Assembly (NCBI GenBank): GCA_963664045.2
Contig: CAXXGT010000017.1
Coordinates: forward strand, 186,001-250,000
DNA: 64,000 nt
Source of the DNA: JAPPHA01 sp963664045
GTDB taxonomy: Bacteria; Pseudomonadota; Alphaproteobacteria; Rhodobacterales; Rhodobacteraceae
Reading direction: 5' to 3'
Shown: in pieces, positions 37,281 through 46,149 of the stretch
Numbering within the stretch: position 1 is the first letter of the stretch
How the letters are laid out: each line of letters starts with the position of its first letter
The notes under the pieces: generated by a model
The model's database searches: none
Seen by the model: only the letters and a program-made list of their open reading frames with translations
What the model was told of the DNA's origin: nothing
Made by a program: the position numbers and the translations under genes

Positions 37281-37431
37281 TTTCGATGCCGGTTCCGCGA
37301 ACCTCAATTCGGCAGTTCGAACACGAGCCCCACCGGTTTCCGGAATACACGGGCGTTCATATTTCGGAAGCAGGCACTCTGCGCGGCATGAAATGCGCCG
37401 CCTGCCGGGCCGCGATCACCCGGGTTAGCGC

Positions 37432-39759
37432 GTGACCGGCCGCATCGAAAAACTGCTTTTCGCCAGGCGCGGCGTCGTGCTTGCGATATTCGCGCTGATC
37501 ACACTTGCCATGGGATGGCTTGCGACCGGATTGCGGATCGACGCGGGATTCACCAAGCTGGTGCCGGTCGAGCACGAATACATGCAGACCTTTCTCGAGT
37601 ATCGGGACGAGTTCGGCGGGGCCGACCGCGTGGTCATCGCAGTGATGGCGCGTGATGGTGACATGTTCACGCCTGGTTTCATCGAAACGCTGCGCGAAGT
37701 GACGGATTCCACGTTCTTCCTTCCGGGTATTGACCGGACCCAGGTGTTTTCGATCCTCACGCCAAACGTCCGGTTCATCGAGGTCGTCGAGGACGGGATT
37801 GCAGCCGGAAACGTGATGCCGGACGACTTCGAGCCGACCGCTGCCGGTTTTGCGAGATTGCGCGAAAACATCATCAAGGCCGGCCTCGTGGGCCGCCTCG
37901 TGGCGAAGGATTTCGCAGGCGCGATCGTTGCCGCGAAGCTGCAGGAGTTCAATCCGAACACCGGCGAGCGCCTGGATTACATCGAGGTCGCGCGTGAACT
38001 CGAGCGTATCCGGGCCGTGGCCGAGGCGAAACCGAATGCAAACGTGGACGTGCACATCATTGGATTCGCCAAACTGGTAGGCGATATCGCCGACGGCGTG
38101 CTCCGGGTCGTGGCCTTTTTCGGAATCGCGTTCGTGATCACGGCGATCTTCGTATACGCCTACACCCGTTCACTCCGTCTTACGGTACCGCCGCTGGCGT
38201 GCTCGCTCGTCGCGGTCGTCTGGCAGCTCGGCGGGCTCACCGCGCTCGGATTCGGTATCGATCCGATGTCCGTTCTCGTGCCGTTCCTGGTGTTCGCGAT
38301 CGGTGTCAGCCACGGCGTGCAGATGGTTAGCTCGGTGCGCGCGGAGACCGCCGGCGGTGCGACCGGCCTGGACGCCGCAAGGGCGAGCGTTCGCCGCCTC
38401 CTTCTGCCGGGTGCGGTTGCCCTTGCCTCCGATTCCGTCGGATTCATCACGATCTCGTTGATCGACGTTCAGGTCATCAAGGAAATTGCCATCACCGCCA
38501 GCCTTGGTGTTGCCGCGATCATTCTCACGAACCTGGCACTGCTGCCGGTGCTCCTTTCGTATTTTGACGCAACCGAAGACGAACGCCGCGCCGCGCGTGC
38601 GCTCGACAGGAAGTTGATGCCGATCTGGTCAAGGGTTGCGCGGGTGGCACGCCGTGGTCCTGCCGCTGCAGTCATTGGCGTCGCGGTGGTCCTCATGGCT
38701 GTTGGCGGGCTGTTGGCGCCCCAGGTCCGGGTGGGCGACGAGCATGAGGGCGTGCCGGAGCTCAGGGCCGGGTCCGTCTACAATGTCGACTCCGCCGCAA
38801 TCGCCAACCATTTCAGGATCGGCGTGGACGTGCTGACGGTGATCCCGGAAACCGTGACGGAAGGCTGCATCGACTTCGAGGTCATGCGTACGCTGGACGA
38901 CTTTGAATGGCACATGCAAAACGTCGATGGTGTCCAGTCCGTGCGCGGCCTCGCCGGTGTTGCGCGCGCTATCAACGCGAACTGGAACGAGGGAAGCCTC
39001 AAGTGGCGGACCCTCCCGCGCAATCAATACATGCTCGTTCAATCGGTATCCCCGGTACCGACCAGCAGTGGCCTCCTGAACCTCGACTGCAGCGTGATGC
39101 CGGTCTCGGTCTATACGTCCGACCACAAGGCGGAGACCATCGCGCGGGTGGTCGAAGCAGTGAAGGAATTCGATGCCGCTAATCCCAACGAGCGCATCAG
39201 GTTCCGGCTTGCGTCCGGTAACATCGGCGTGATGGCCGCGACGAACGAGGAAGTCGAGGCATCCCAGTTTCCGATTCTCGCCTATGTCTACGCCGCGATC
39301 ATCGTGCTGTGCCTGCTGTCTTTCCGGTCGGTCGCCGCGACGGTCTGCATCATCGTGCCGCTCGCGGTGGTCTCGCTCCTCGCGTACGCACTGATGGCCC
39401 TTCTGGAAATTGGCCTCAAGGTGTCGACCCTTCCGGTCGTGGCGCTTGGTGTTGGCATCGGCGTGGATTACGGCATCTATATCTACGGACGTCTGCGCGG
39501 CCACCTCGAGCAGGGACTCGACTTCGCGACGGCCTACGAGAAGACTCTCGCCACGACCGGATCAGGGGTTGTCCTGACTGGTCTCACGCTGGCGGCCGGG
39601 GTCGCGACCTGGATCGTGGCTCCTCTCAAGTTCCAGGCCGACATGGGGACCGTGCTGACGTTCATGTTTCTCGTCAACATGGTCGGCGCCGTCGTGCTCT
39701 TGCCAGCGCTCGGCGCGTGGTTGGTCAGGGGAGGCGGTACAGGCAGTCGCCGAACGTGA
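37432..39759 (+). CDS. RND-superfamily (MMPL) transporter of the DUF1302 cluster
   Basis: GTG 37432 begins a 775-residue protein with an N-terminal helix (RRGVVLAIFALITLAMGWLATG), a large periplasmic domain, and two helix bundles: VLVPFLVFAIGVSHGVQMVSSV and VVALGVGIGVDYGIYIYGRL, each holding RND-type polar residues. It is paralogous to, but strongly diverged from, the exporter at 26898. As the final gene of the DUF1302-DUF1329-YCF48-RND set it probably supplies energy for moving a hydrophobic compound across the envelope. Confidence 0.9.
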   Translation: MTGRIEKLLFARRGVVLAIFALITLAMGWLATGLRIDAGFTKLVPVEHEYMQTFLEYRDEFGGADRVVIAVMARDGDMFTPGFIETLREVTDSTFFLPGIDRTQVFSILTPNVRFIEVVEDGIAAGNVMPDDFEPTAAGFARLRENIIKAGLVGRLVAKDFAGAIVAAKLQEFNPNTGERLDYIEVARELERIRAVAEAKPNANVDVHIIGFAKLVGDIADGVLRVVAFFGIAFVITAIFVYAYTRSLRLTVPPLACSLVAVVWQLGGLTALGFGIDPMSVLVPFLVFAIGVSHGVQMVSSVRAETAGGATGLDAARASVRRLLLPGAVALASDSVGFITISLIDVQVIKEIAITASLGVAAIILTNLALLPVLLSYFDATEDERRAARALDRKLMPIWSRVARVARRGPAAAVIGVAVVLMAVGGLLAPQVRVGDEHEGVPELRAGSVYNVDSAAIANHFRIGVDVLTVIPETVTEGCIDFEVMRTLDDFEWHMQNVDGVQSVRGLAGVARAINANWNEGSLKWRTLPRNQYMLVQSVSPVPTSSGLLNLDCSVMPVSVYTSDHKAETIARVVEAVKEFDAANPNERIRFRLASGNIGVMAATNEEVEASQFPILAYVYAAIIVLCLLSFRSVAATVCIIVPLAVVSLLAYALMALLEIGLKVSTLPVVALGVGIGVDYGIYIYGRLRGHLEQGLDFATAYEKTLATTGSGVVLTGLTLAAGVATWIVAPLKFQADMGTVLTFMFLVNMVGAVVLLPALGAWLVRGGGTGSRRT

Positions 39760-39880
39760 CACGGCCGCGAAAAGATACCGTCCAGCCACGCTCGGTGAAC
39801 TGTCGCGATACGCCGGGAAACAGGCGGCCGGCGGGCAGTCTCCGGAAAGACACGGGGATCGTCGTTTTGGACCTGGTTCG

Positions 39881-39895
39881 ACCCGGAATCCGGGT
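39881..39895. repeat. Short palindrome ACCCGGA-A-TCCGGGT
   Basis: A perfect 7-base inverted repeat about 120 bases after the RND stop codon, without a T-tract. It is similar to palindromes at 29605 and 63587. Confidence 0.45.
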
Positions 39896-39979
39896 TTCTG
39901 ACCGTAAGCGCAAACGGAGGCGTCCGAAAACTCGGTTGCCGATGAGGGGCTGCATCGGGATGATTCCGGTCATTCGTCA

Positions 39980-40243
39980 ATGAAGGACATTGACGGCTGG
40001 CTGAACGCTTACGAGTGCGGGGTCGTCGTGACCAATGACAGCGACATCGCCGAAGGAATGCGTCTCGTAAGGCGGCATCACGGCAAGCGGATCGGTCTGG
40101 TAACGCCAGGAACGGGCCGTCCTTCGCGCCAGCTCTTGGCGCACGCGGATTTCGCGCGGCACATCCTGCCGAACGCCCTGCGACGGTCCCAACTACCGGA
40201 CCCCATTCCCGGTACGACGATCGGAAAACCAGCGCACTGGTAG
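39980..40243 (+). pseudogene. NYN/LabA-like ribonuclease-fold protein, C-terminal remnant
   Basis: The 87 codons read AYECGVVVTNDSDIAEGMRL, VRRHHGKRIGLVTP, RPSRQLLAHADFARHILPNAL and LPDPI...KPAHW, a good match to the second half of NYN-domain (PIN-like) proteins, including the acidic NDSD motif. The first half with the other catalytic Asp residues is absent upstream. It could be translated from ATG 39980 but would not be an active nuclease. Confidence 0.65.
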
Positions 40244-40497
40244 CATGATCTTTCAACCACGTCGCCGGACGCTGATTTCGGCAACCAGACGAGTGCACTG
40301 GTGACCGCAACTCCGGCGGGCTGGCCATCACGCTGGCCATTCCCCGGCATCCCGCGATACGTTATCCCCACACCTGTCATGGCTGAGCCAACGCAAACTG
40401 GCCTGACGGGCGGCGCGTTGGAGGAAGGCATTGTGTCTGCGGGCAGTGCACATTGCAGATGGATATTTCGGGACCAGGCGCAAACGGACAGGGATCG

Positions 40498-41175
40498 ATG
40501 ACTTCTTTAGGGTCCGAAGCAACGCGTCCTGCGGAACGACGCCATCGATGGCTCTGGGTCGAATTTCTGTGCCTATTCCTCGCTGCACCGGTTGTCCTGG
40601 CCGTGTTCCTGCCGCCATCCGCGATGCTGCCGGCGTTGTTCGTGGCCACCACATTGGGGATGGTCCTGTTGCACTGCACGCCGGGCTTTCACTGGCGCGA
40701 TCTGGCGCGAGGCTGGAGTAAGATCGACTGGCAGGTTGTAGCGGTATTCGCGATTGCCACGACAGTCGTTTCTGTCGGGATCCTGATGGCTGTATCGCCC
40801 GGTCGATGGCTGATTGTCTACCGCATGAACCCCTGGTTGTGGCTGGCGATCATGATGCTCTATCCGTTTTTCTCGGCACTGCCGCAAGAGATCGTGTTCC
40901 GCCTGCTGTTCTTTCGCCGATATGGACCGATCCTGCCACCTACGCGTGCTGCACTGGTGCTGAATGCGGCAGTCTTTTCGCTGGCGCATCTGCTCTTCTG
41001 GAACTGGACCGTCGCGATGATGACCTTTGCCGGCGGGCTGGTTTTCGCCTGGGCCTACGAGGTGCGGGGATCATTCCCACTTGCAGCGGTCCTGCATGCG
41101 GTCGCGGGCAACATTATTTTTACCGTTGGAATCGGCGCGCTCTTCTACACAGGCACCATTGTGCGGCCGTTTTGA
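40498..41175 (+). CDS. CPBP-family intramembrane metalloprotease (CAAX protease-like)
   Basis: From ATG 40498 (AGGG upstream) the protein has 225 residues; an in-frame ATG at 40453 lacks a ribosome site. It has about six membrane segments. The three CPBP motifs are recognisable: ALPQEIVFRLLFFRRYG (usually EExxxR; the first Glu is Gln here), FSLAHLLFW and LHAVAGNIIFT. Bacterial CPBP proteins process or modify peptides in the membrane and often accompany bacteriocin or defence genes; no such neighbour is visible. Confidence 0.8.
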   Translation: MTSLGSEATRPAERRHRWLWVEFLCLFLAAPVVLAVFLPPSAMLPALFVATTLGMVLLHCTPGFHWRDLARGWSKIDWQVVAVFAIATTVVSVGILMAVSPGRWLIVYRMNPWLWLAIMMLYPFFSALPQEIVFRLLFFRRYGPILPPTRAALVLNAAVFSLAHLLFWNWTVAMMTFAGGLVFAWAYEVRGSFPLAAVLHAVAGNIIFTVGIGALFYTGTIVRPF

Positions 41176-41307
41176 GCGGCATCGGGCTTCAATGCATGTG
41201 AGCAGGCCAATGGGGGGTTGCACCGTTGAGTACCGAATAGCACGTCAAGCGTCGGAAACACTGTTTCCGGCCGGTCTGGCGTTCCCTGGATGCCGACTAC
41301 AGCGCCT

Positions 41308-41556
41308 TCAGCCCGGGTTGCCAGGCGGTTCAGCCTCACCATCAACGGTTTCGGCCGCCTGACGGGTCCTGAACCATGCCGTGACCGCTCCGGCGGCAAT
41401 CAGCGATGACCCGAAGGTCAGGCCAAGCATCAACAGCCCGAAGTGGGTGATGACGGGAGCTAGCAGAAGCGCTCCAATGGTGCCGAAGGTGACGACGAAG
41501 AAGTTCAGGTTATCGGGCTTTTCTTGCCGGAGCCCGAATTGGATTCGGCCAGGGTG
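41308..41556 (-). pseudogene. Membrane-protein C-terminal remnant in the sugar-acid operon
   Basis: An open minus-strand frame without a start codon reads NLNFFVVTFGTIGALLLAPVI, then THFGLLMLGLTFGSSLIAAG and a charged tail, that is, two hydrophobic helices. The pattern resembles the last helices of a major-facilitator or tripartite permease. It lies 50 bases behind the pdxA-like gene in operon orientation, so it may be what is left of the operon's transporter. Confidence 0.4.
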
Positions 41557-41609
41557 TCAATGCAGCGGGATATGCCCCGTGGATTTTCGGAACCACGATA
41601 ACAATGCGG

Positions 41610-42605
41610 TCAATTCCAATTTTGCAACATGTCGCTGGCGAGCCTCAATGCGTTCTGCATGGCTTGAGGATCCGCGGTGCCCGTTCCCGCGATGTCGAAT
41701 GCCGTACCATGGGCCGGCGTCGTGACGGGGAAGGGCAGGCCGCCCTGAACGGTCACGCCGCGATCGAATCCCAGGAGCTTCAACGCGATCTGCCCCTGGT
41801 CGTGATACATCGTGACGACCGCATCGATTTCACCTGACTTTGCCTTCAGGAAAACCGTGTCGGAAGGCCATGGCCCGTCAACCGCCATCTGGGACTGTGC
41901 CAGTGCCTCGACCGCCGGACGGATGATGTCGATTTCCTCCGTGCCAAAGTTCCCGCCATCTCCGGCATGGGGGTTGAGCGCGGCCACCGAAATCCGCGGC
42001 CGCTTGATGCCTGACGACTTCAGCAGGCCGTCGATCAGGCGGGTGGCACGGATGATCTTTTCTCCGGTAATCGAATTCGCGACATCGCGGAGGGCAACAT
42101 GGCTCGTGACGCGGCTGGTCCACATGCCGTCAAGGGTGTTGACCTCGGAAACATGGGTCTCGACCCCGAGATACGAAGCCATGAATTGCAGTTCGTCGTC
42201 ACACCCGATTCCTGCCATGTGCATTGCCTCCTTGTTGAAAGGCGCAAAGACGAAACCATCGACAATTCCATCGTCGGCGAGATCCAGCACGAGCTTGAGG
42301 GTCGCGAGCACGGATTGACCTGAAACCTCTGCAGCACGGGCGATGGTGATTTCATTCTCGTTGATCGTGTCGGTCGGCAACCAGGCAACGGGATCCGTTG
42401 TCGTCCAGTCGCCGGAGTGCGGATCACATGGCTGAAGAGAAACTTCGACGTCTGCCTGCAAGCAGCCCATCTCGAGTACGCAGGCATCGCCGACAACCAG
42501 CACATCGGCCAGTTGGCCCGTTTCGGGGTTGGCCAGTACCCTTGCAACAAGTTCGGGACCGATGCCGCTCGGATCACCGGGGATGATGGCCAACCGTGGT
42601 TTCAT
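41610..42605 (-). CDS. PdxA-family dehydrogenase (4-hydroxythreonine-4-phosphate / four-carbon acid sugar phosphate dehydrogenase)
   Basis: The 331-residue protein starts MKPRLAIIPGDPSGIGPELV, the family signature. It also has the metal- and substrate-binding motifs FAPFNKEAMHMAG, TSHVALRDV, NPHAGDGGNFGTEE, MYHDQGQIALKLL and PAHGTAFDIAGTG. PdxA acts in pyridoxal phosphate synthesis, but the PdxA2 branch in sugar-acid operons oxidises four-carbon acid-sugar 4-phosphates. The setting (rhmD-like, dapA-like, gntR) favours the catabolic branch. The start overlaps the 3' end of the gntR reading frame by 32 bases, so the IS insertion upstream is expected to reduce its expression. Confidence 0.88.
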   Translation of the reverse strand: MKPRLAIIPGDPSGIGPELVARVLANPETGQLADVLVVGDACVLEMGCLQADVEVSLQPCDPHSGDWTTTDPVAWLPTDTINENEITIARAAEVSGQSVLATLKLVLDLADDGIVDGFVFAPFNKEAMHMAGIGCDDELQFMASYLGVETHVSEVNTLDGMWTSRVTSHVALRDVANSITGEKIIRATRLIDGLLKSSGIKRPRISVAALNPHAGDGGNFGTEEIDIIRPAVEALAQSQMAVDGPWPSDTVFLKAKSGEIDAVVTMYHDQGQIALKLLGFDRGVTVQGGLPFPVTTPAHGTAFDIAGTGTADPQAMQNALRLASDMLQNWN

Positions 42606-43194
42606 GAATCCTTTGCTCGCCTGATGCCTGTGTCTTCGCGCGTGCGATGTTCTCGATGGCCGTCTCTAGATGGGTGCGCATGGCACGGTGGGTTGCCCCG
42701 GAATCGCGGTCACTGAAGGCAGCGATGATGTCATCGTGCTGGTTCAACGTGTTCTCGTGCCCGGTACGCATTCGCGACGAAATGAACCGTGCCCGCCAGG
42801 AACGCGCGTTGTATTGCCGGTGGGTCGCGATCAGCGGTTCGTTGCGCGAAGCCGAAACGACCTGGGCATGAAACGCCATGTCCCAGCGGAAAAACTCGAG
42901 TGGCGGGGCGGAGTCGGAGTTATCGCGCATACGCCGACAGAGATCGGCAGCCGACGAGATTTCGTCCTCGGTTGCCGTTTTACAGGCAAGTTCTCCCGCG
43001 AGCGCTTCGAGGGCGGCAAGGACCATGAGGTTGTCGGAAAGCTGCGCCAGGGAAGGGTTCGCGACCCTCGGGCGGCGCGATGGGCTGTATTCGATCAAGC
43101 CCTCGATCTCCAGGATTCTCAATGCTTCCTTCAATGGGGTCCGGCTGATCCCGAGACCTTCTGCCAGGTCCCGTTCCGGGACGTGCGTACCTGG

Positions 43195-44901
43195 GGGTGT
43201 AGCCCAATTTGGTTGATAGTTGCGATTCGCATTTGCTACGCTGTCGTTGCTGCGTGTCCGATAACGGCCGGGGAAACCGGCGGGTGGCGCGCTTGCAGAG
43301 GCAACGAGGCAGGGAGCGCGGAACATGGCGGAGGTCAAAAGGGATTGCGGGCACAGACATCCAGACACGGTGGCGTATCTGGAAGGCCTGGGTGAGGAAG
43401 GCGCGGCGGTGCTGCGCGAGCACGAGGGCGGATACACCCGTTACTGGCTGGAAGGCGGCGAGGTGCGGAGCTGCGACATCACGGAGGACGAGTTGCCTCT
43501 GGCGGGCTTCAGGCCGGACGGCGGGCCGCTTTCTGCATTGCTCGGGGCTGTGTCGGCGGAGTTCGGCCCGCAACTTCCGAGGCTGGCGGCGGACCTCGCA
43601 TCGGGTGTTCCGGACCTGGACAGCGTGGAGCGGGTGCTCCGCGACAGTTCTCTCGGTGGCGGCGCGACGGCGCTGAAGATGCTGTTTGAACAGCTCGACA
43701 AGGCTCTGCCACCGCCGGAGTGCGCGAGCTGCGGCAAGCCGATGTACCGGTGCCAGGCGAGGAAGAAGAAAGCCTGGCTCACCCGGCTTGGCCGGGTCGA
43801 GGTTGAGCGCAGCTACTATTATTGCCGATCGTGCGGCAATGGGTTCTTTCCGCTGGACCGGGCACTGGGCCTGGAAGGTGACACGCTCACACCGGGGATG
43901 TTGAGCGTCGTGGCCGAAACGACGCCAATGATGAGCTTTGATGCGGCGAGCCGCCACATCGCGAACCTTGCCGGGGTGAACGCCTCTTCGAGTTCGCTGC
44001 AGCGCTGGTCCCTGGCGCTCGGCGCGGAGGCGCTCCGGTTCGAACAGGAGGAGGTCGTGGAGGATAACCCCCTGGAATCGCGGATGTATCTTTCCATCGA
44101 CGGGACCGGGGTGCCGATGCGAAAGGGTGACGTCGAAGGCATTGCCGGCAAGCAGGAGGACGGAAGCGCGAAGACCCGGGAAGCCAAGCTGGCGGTCATC
44201 TACACTGCCGAGGGGCGGGATCCGGAGACCGGCGCGGCGCTGAAGGACAAGGGCAGCGAGACGTCCAGTTGCCTCATCGACAGTGCGGCGGCGGCGCCGG
44301 GAAGCCGGGATCCCTCCGATTTCGCCATGCGCCTTGACCGCGAGGCGCTGCGCCGCGGCCTGCACGGCGTCGAAGAACTCGTCGTCATCTCGGACGGCGC
44401 AGAATGGATACGGAATACCTGCGAGGAGTTGTTCGGAGGCCGGAAGGTCACCTTCGTGCTCGATATGTTCCATGCCCTCGAATACGCCAGCGATGCGGTG
44501 AAGGCGATGTTCCCGGACAAGGCGGAGCGGGATCGGCGGTTCAAAGGGATCAAGGCGGACCTCGAGGCGGGCCGGGCCGCCAAGGTGATCCGGGAGCTCG
44601 AGCCCTTCAGCGGCAGGTACAAAGAGGTGGAGGCGTGCTGCCGCTACTATCGGAACAACATCGAACGGATGCGCTACAACCAATACCGCGACCAGGGCAT
44701 GCAGATTGGATCGGGGGTCGTGGAAAGTGGCTGCAAGCGGTACGGGCTCCGGCTGAAGCGTCCCGGAACCCGCTGGTCGGAGACAGGCGCCAACGCAATG
44801 CTGGCGCTCAAAAGCTGCGTCATGAACTTCAGGCTGCCTGACTTCCTCGACTGGCAGGCGAGGCAGGCCGTCGTTGCCTGACAACAAATTGGGCTACACC
44901 C
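43195..44901 (+). mobile_element. ISKra4-family insertion sequence (1707 bp) with 9-bp target duplication
   Basis: The ends are imperfect inverted repeats: left GGGTGTAGCCCAATTTGGTTG, right (reverse complement) GGGTGTAGCCCAATTTGTTG. Both flanks carry CGTACCTGG (43186-43194 and 44902-44910). One intact transposase gene fills the element. Intact ends, intact gene and perfect duplication point to recent insertion. Confidence 0.92.
43325..44881 (+). CDS. ISKra4-family transposase
   Basis: The 518-residue protein carries a zinc-ribbon-like pair (CASCGKPMYRCQ and YYYCRSCGNGFFPLD), then the DDE catalytic core: SIDGTGVPM, SDGAEWIRN and FVLDMFHALEYASDAV, and a terminal MQIGSGVVESGCKRYGLRLKRPGTRW segment (in two pieces), all typical of ISKra4 transposases with their terminal Glu. 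The ATG lies 130 bases inside the left end. It is uninterrupted and should be active. A long opposite-strand frame over it is only a codon-bias shadow. Confidence 0.93.
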   Translation: MAEVKRDCGHRHPDTVAYLEGLGEEGAAVLREHEGGYTRYWLEGGEVRSCDITEDELPLAGFRPDGGPLSALLGAVSAEFGPQLPRLAADLASGVPDLDSVERVLRDSSLGGGATALKMLFEQLDKALPPPECASCGKPMYRCQARKKKAWLTRLGRVEVERSYYYCRSCGNGFFPLDRALGLEGDTLTPGMLSVVAETTPMMSFDAASRHIANLAGVNASSSSLQRWSLALGAEALRFEQEEVVEDNPLESRMYLSIDGTGVPMRKGDVEGIAGKQEDGSAKTREAKLAVIYTAEGRDPETGAALKDKGSETSSCLIDSAAAAPGSRDPSDFAMRLDREALRRGLHGVEELVVISDGAEWIRNTCEELFGGRKVTFVLDMFHALEYASDAVKAMFPDKAERDRRFKGIKADLEAGRAAKVIRELEPFSGRYKEVEACCRYYRNNIERMRYNQYRDQGMQIGSGVVESGCKRYGLRLKRPGTRWSETGANAMLALKSCVMNFRLPDFLDWQARQAVVA

Positions 44902-45032
44902 CGTACCTGGGGCGAGCTTCTCGAGGAGGATCAGTTCGCGTAGTGCATCTGCCGCCTCGACCGCCAGGGAACGGCGGGGAGCAACCTGTACCTCTTCGCT
45001 GAGGAGGTTCCTGATGACTGCACCCGCGGAAT

Positions 45033-45944
45033 TCACCGGCCGAAGTCCAGAACGACGGGATCAAGCGGTCGGATGAGCTCGATGAGTTGCGCACGGGTGG
45101 CCGGGTGCAACGGCTGGACCGGGTGGCGGCAATGGGCAGACCTGATGACGCCCCCCTCGACCATGGCTTCCTTGGTCGCGCGGAAGCCGCATTGCCGGTT
45201 CTCGAAATTGATTGCCGGCAGGACACGGGCATAGGCTGCCTGTGCCGTTTCCCGATTGCCGGCCAGATGTGCGGTGATCACGGGCCCGATCCGGTCGGGA
45301 ATGAGTGCGCTCGTCATCGAACCCGTGGCGCCGGCATCGAGGTCAGCCATCAATGTAATCGCTTCTTCGCCGTCAAATGGCCCCTCTATGAATTCCCCCG
45401 CCTCGTCCAGGAGGGCCCGGAGCTTTGCCGCCGTGCCCGGACATTCGATCTTCAAGAGCTTGAGCATGTCAATCTCCCTGGCCATGCGTGCCAGGAGCGC
45501 CACCGGCAGATCAACGCCCGAAAGCGGTGCATCTTGCAACATGATCGGAATGCCGACTTCCCCGACGCGGGTGAGCTGCTCGAAGATCTGTTCCGGCGTA
45601 CCCCTGAGAAGTGCCCCGTGGTAGGGTGGCATCATCATCACGATGCTGGCACCGAATTCCCGTGCCTGCCTGGCGCGCCGCACGACGATCTCGGTAGCGA
45701 AATGGCTGATCGTCACGATCACCGGAACCCGTCCGGCCACATGTTCGAGACTGACTCGTTGCAGCGTTTCGCGTTCCGCATCCGAGATCAGGAACTGCTC
45801 GGAGAAGTTGGCAAGAATGCAGATCCCGTCCACACCCTGGGCGATCATGCAGTCGAGCGCGCGTTTGCAGCCTTCGAGATCCAGGCTGCCGTCTTCGTGG
45901 AAAATGGTAGGCGCAACGGGCCATATGCCCGAGTAGGGTTTCAT
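45033..45944 (-). CDS. Dihydrodipicolinate synthase-family aldolase/dehydratase
   Basis: The 303-residue TIM-barrel protein begins MKPYSGIWPVAPTIFHEDGSLD and has GVDGICILANFSEQF, VPVIVTISHFATEI and the Schiff-base lysine region KLLKIECPGTAAKL. DapA-family members in sugar-acid operons act as 2-keto-3-deoxy-acid aldolases or dehydratases, and this gene follows a rhamnonate-dehydratase-like gene that would make such a keto-deoxy acid. The tyrosine-containing YNxP motif of true DapA is replaced by MLQDAPLSG, so lysine synthesis is unlikely. The TGA overlaps the GTG start of gntR. Confidence 0.87.
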   Translation of the reverse strand: MKPYSGIWPVAPTIFHEDGSLDLEGCKRALDCMIAQGVDGICILANFSEQFLISDAERETLQRVSLEHVAGRVPVIVTISHFATEIVVRRARQAREFGASIVMMMPPYHGALLRGTPEQIFEQLTRVGEVGIPIMLQDAPLSGVDLPVALLARMAREIDMLKLLKIECPGTAAKLRALLDEAGEFIEGPFDGEEAITLMADLDAGATGSMTSALIPDRIGPVITAHLAGNRETAQAAYARVLPAINFENRQCGFRATKEAMVEGGVIRSAHCRHPVQPLHPATRAQLIELIRPLDPVVLDFGR

Positions 45945-46149
45945 GGTGCGATTTTCCTGGCACTGGAGGTCGTGTGAAGTTCCCGTGGGTTGCCGCCCCG
46001 ATCGTGCCTCCGGCCGCTCGAGGCCTTTCGACCATCGAAGGGGACAGGAAAAGAGGCGTCTGCCGTGGTCACTTTGGCCAAGGCCGATCCGGCCATGTCG
46101 TGACCGCCAACCTGCCTGTCACCAACGAGATTCCGAAAAATGTCCATGA

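Larger units (their letters stand above)
42574..45036 (-). pseudogene. GntR/FCD-family regulator disrupted by ISKra4-family element
   Basis: The 5' part (GTG 45036 to about 44902) encodes AVEAADALRELILLEKLAPGT; the 3' part (43194 to 42574) continues HVPERDLAEGLGISRTPLKEALRILE and a full FCD domain (FFRWDMAFHAQVVSASRNEPLI and later). Removing the element at 43195-44901 and one 9-base target copy restores one uninterrupted reading frame through the winged helix. The original protein would have been about 250 residues. GTG 45036 overlaps the TGA of the dapA-like gene (GTGA). The insertion separates DNA-binding recognition helix from its N-terminus, so the regulator is lost. Confidence 0.9.

Noticed and set aside
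42980..44887. Long minus-strand open frame (635 codons) covering the ISKra4 transposase
   Set aside because: It is antisense to an intact transposase with all family motifs; its translation is Arg/Pro/Ala-rich without family features, a codon-bias shadow.
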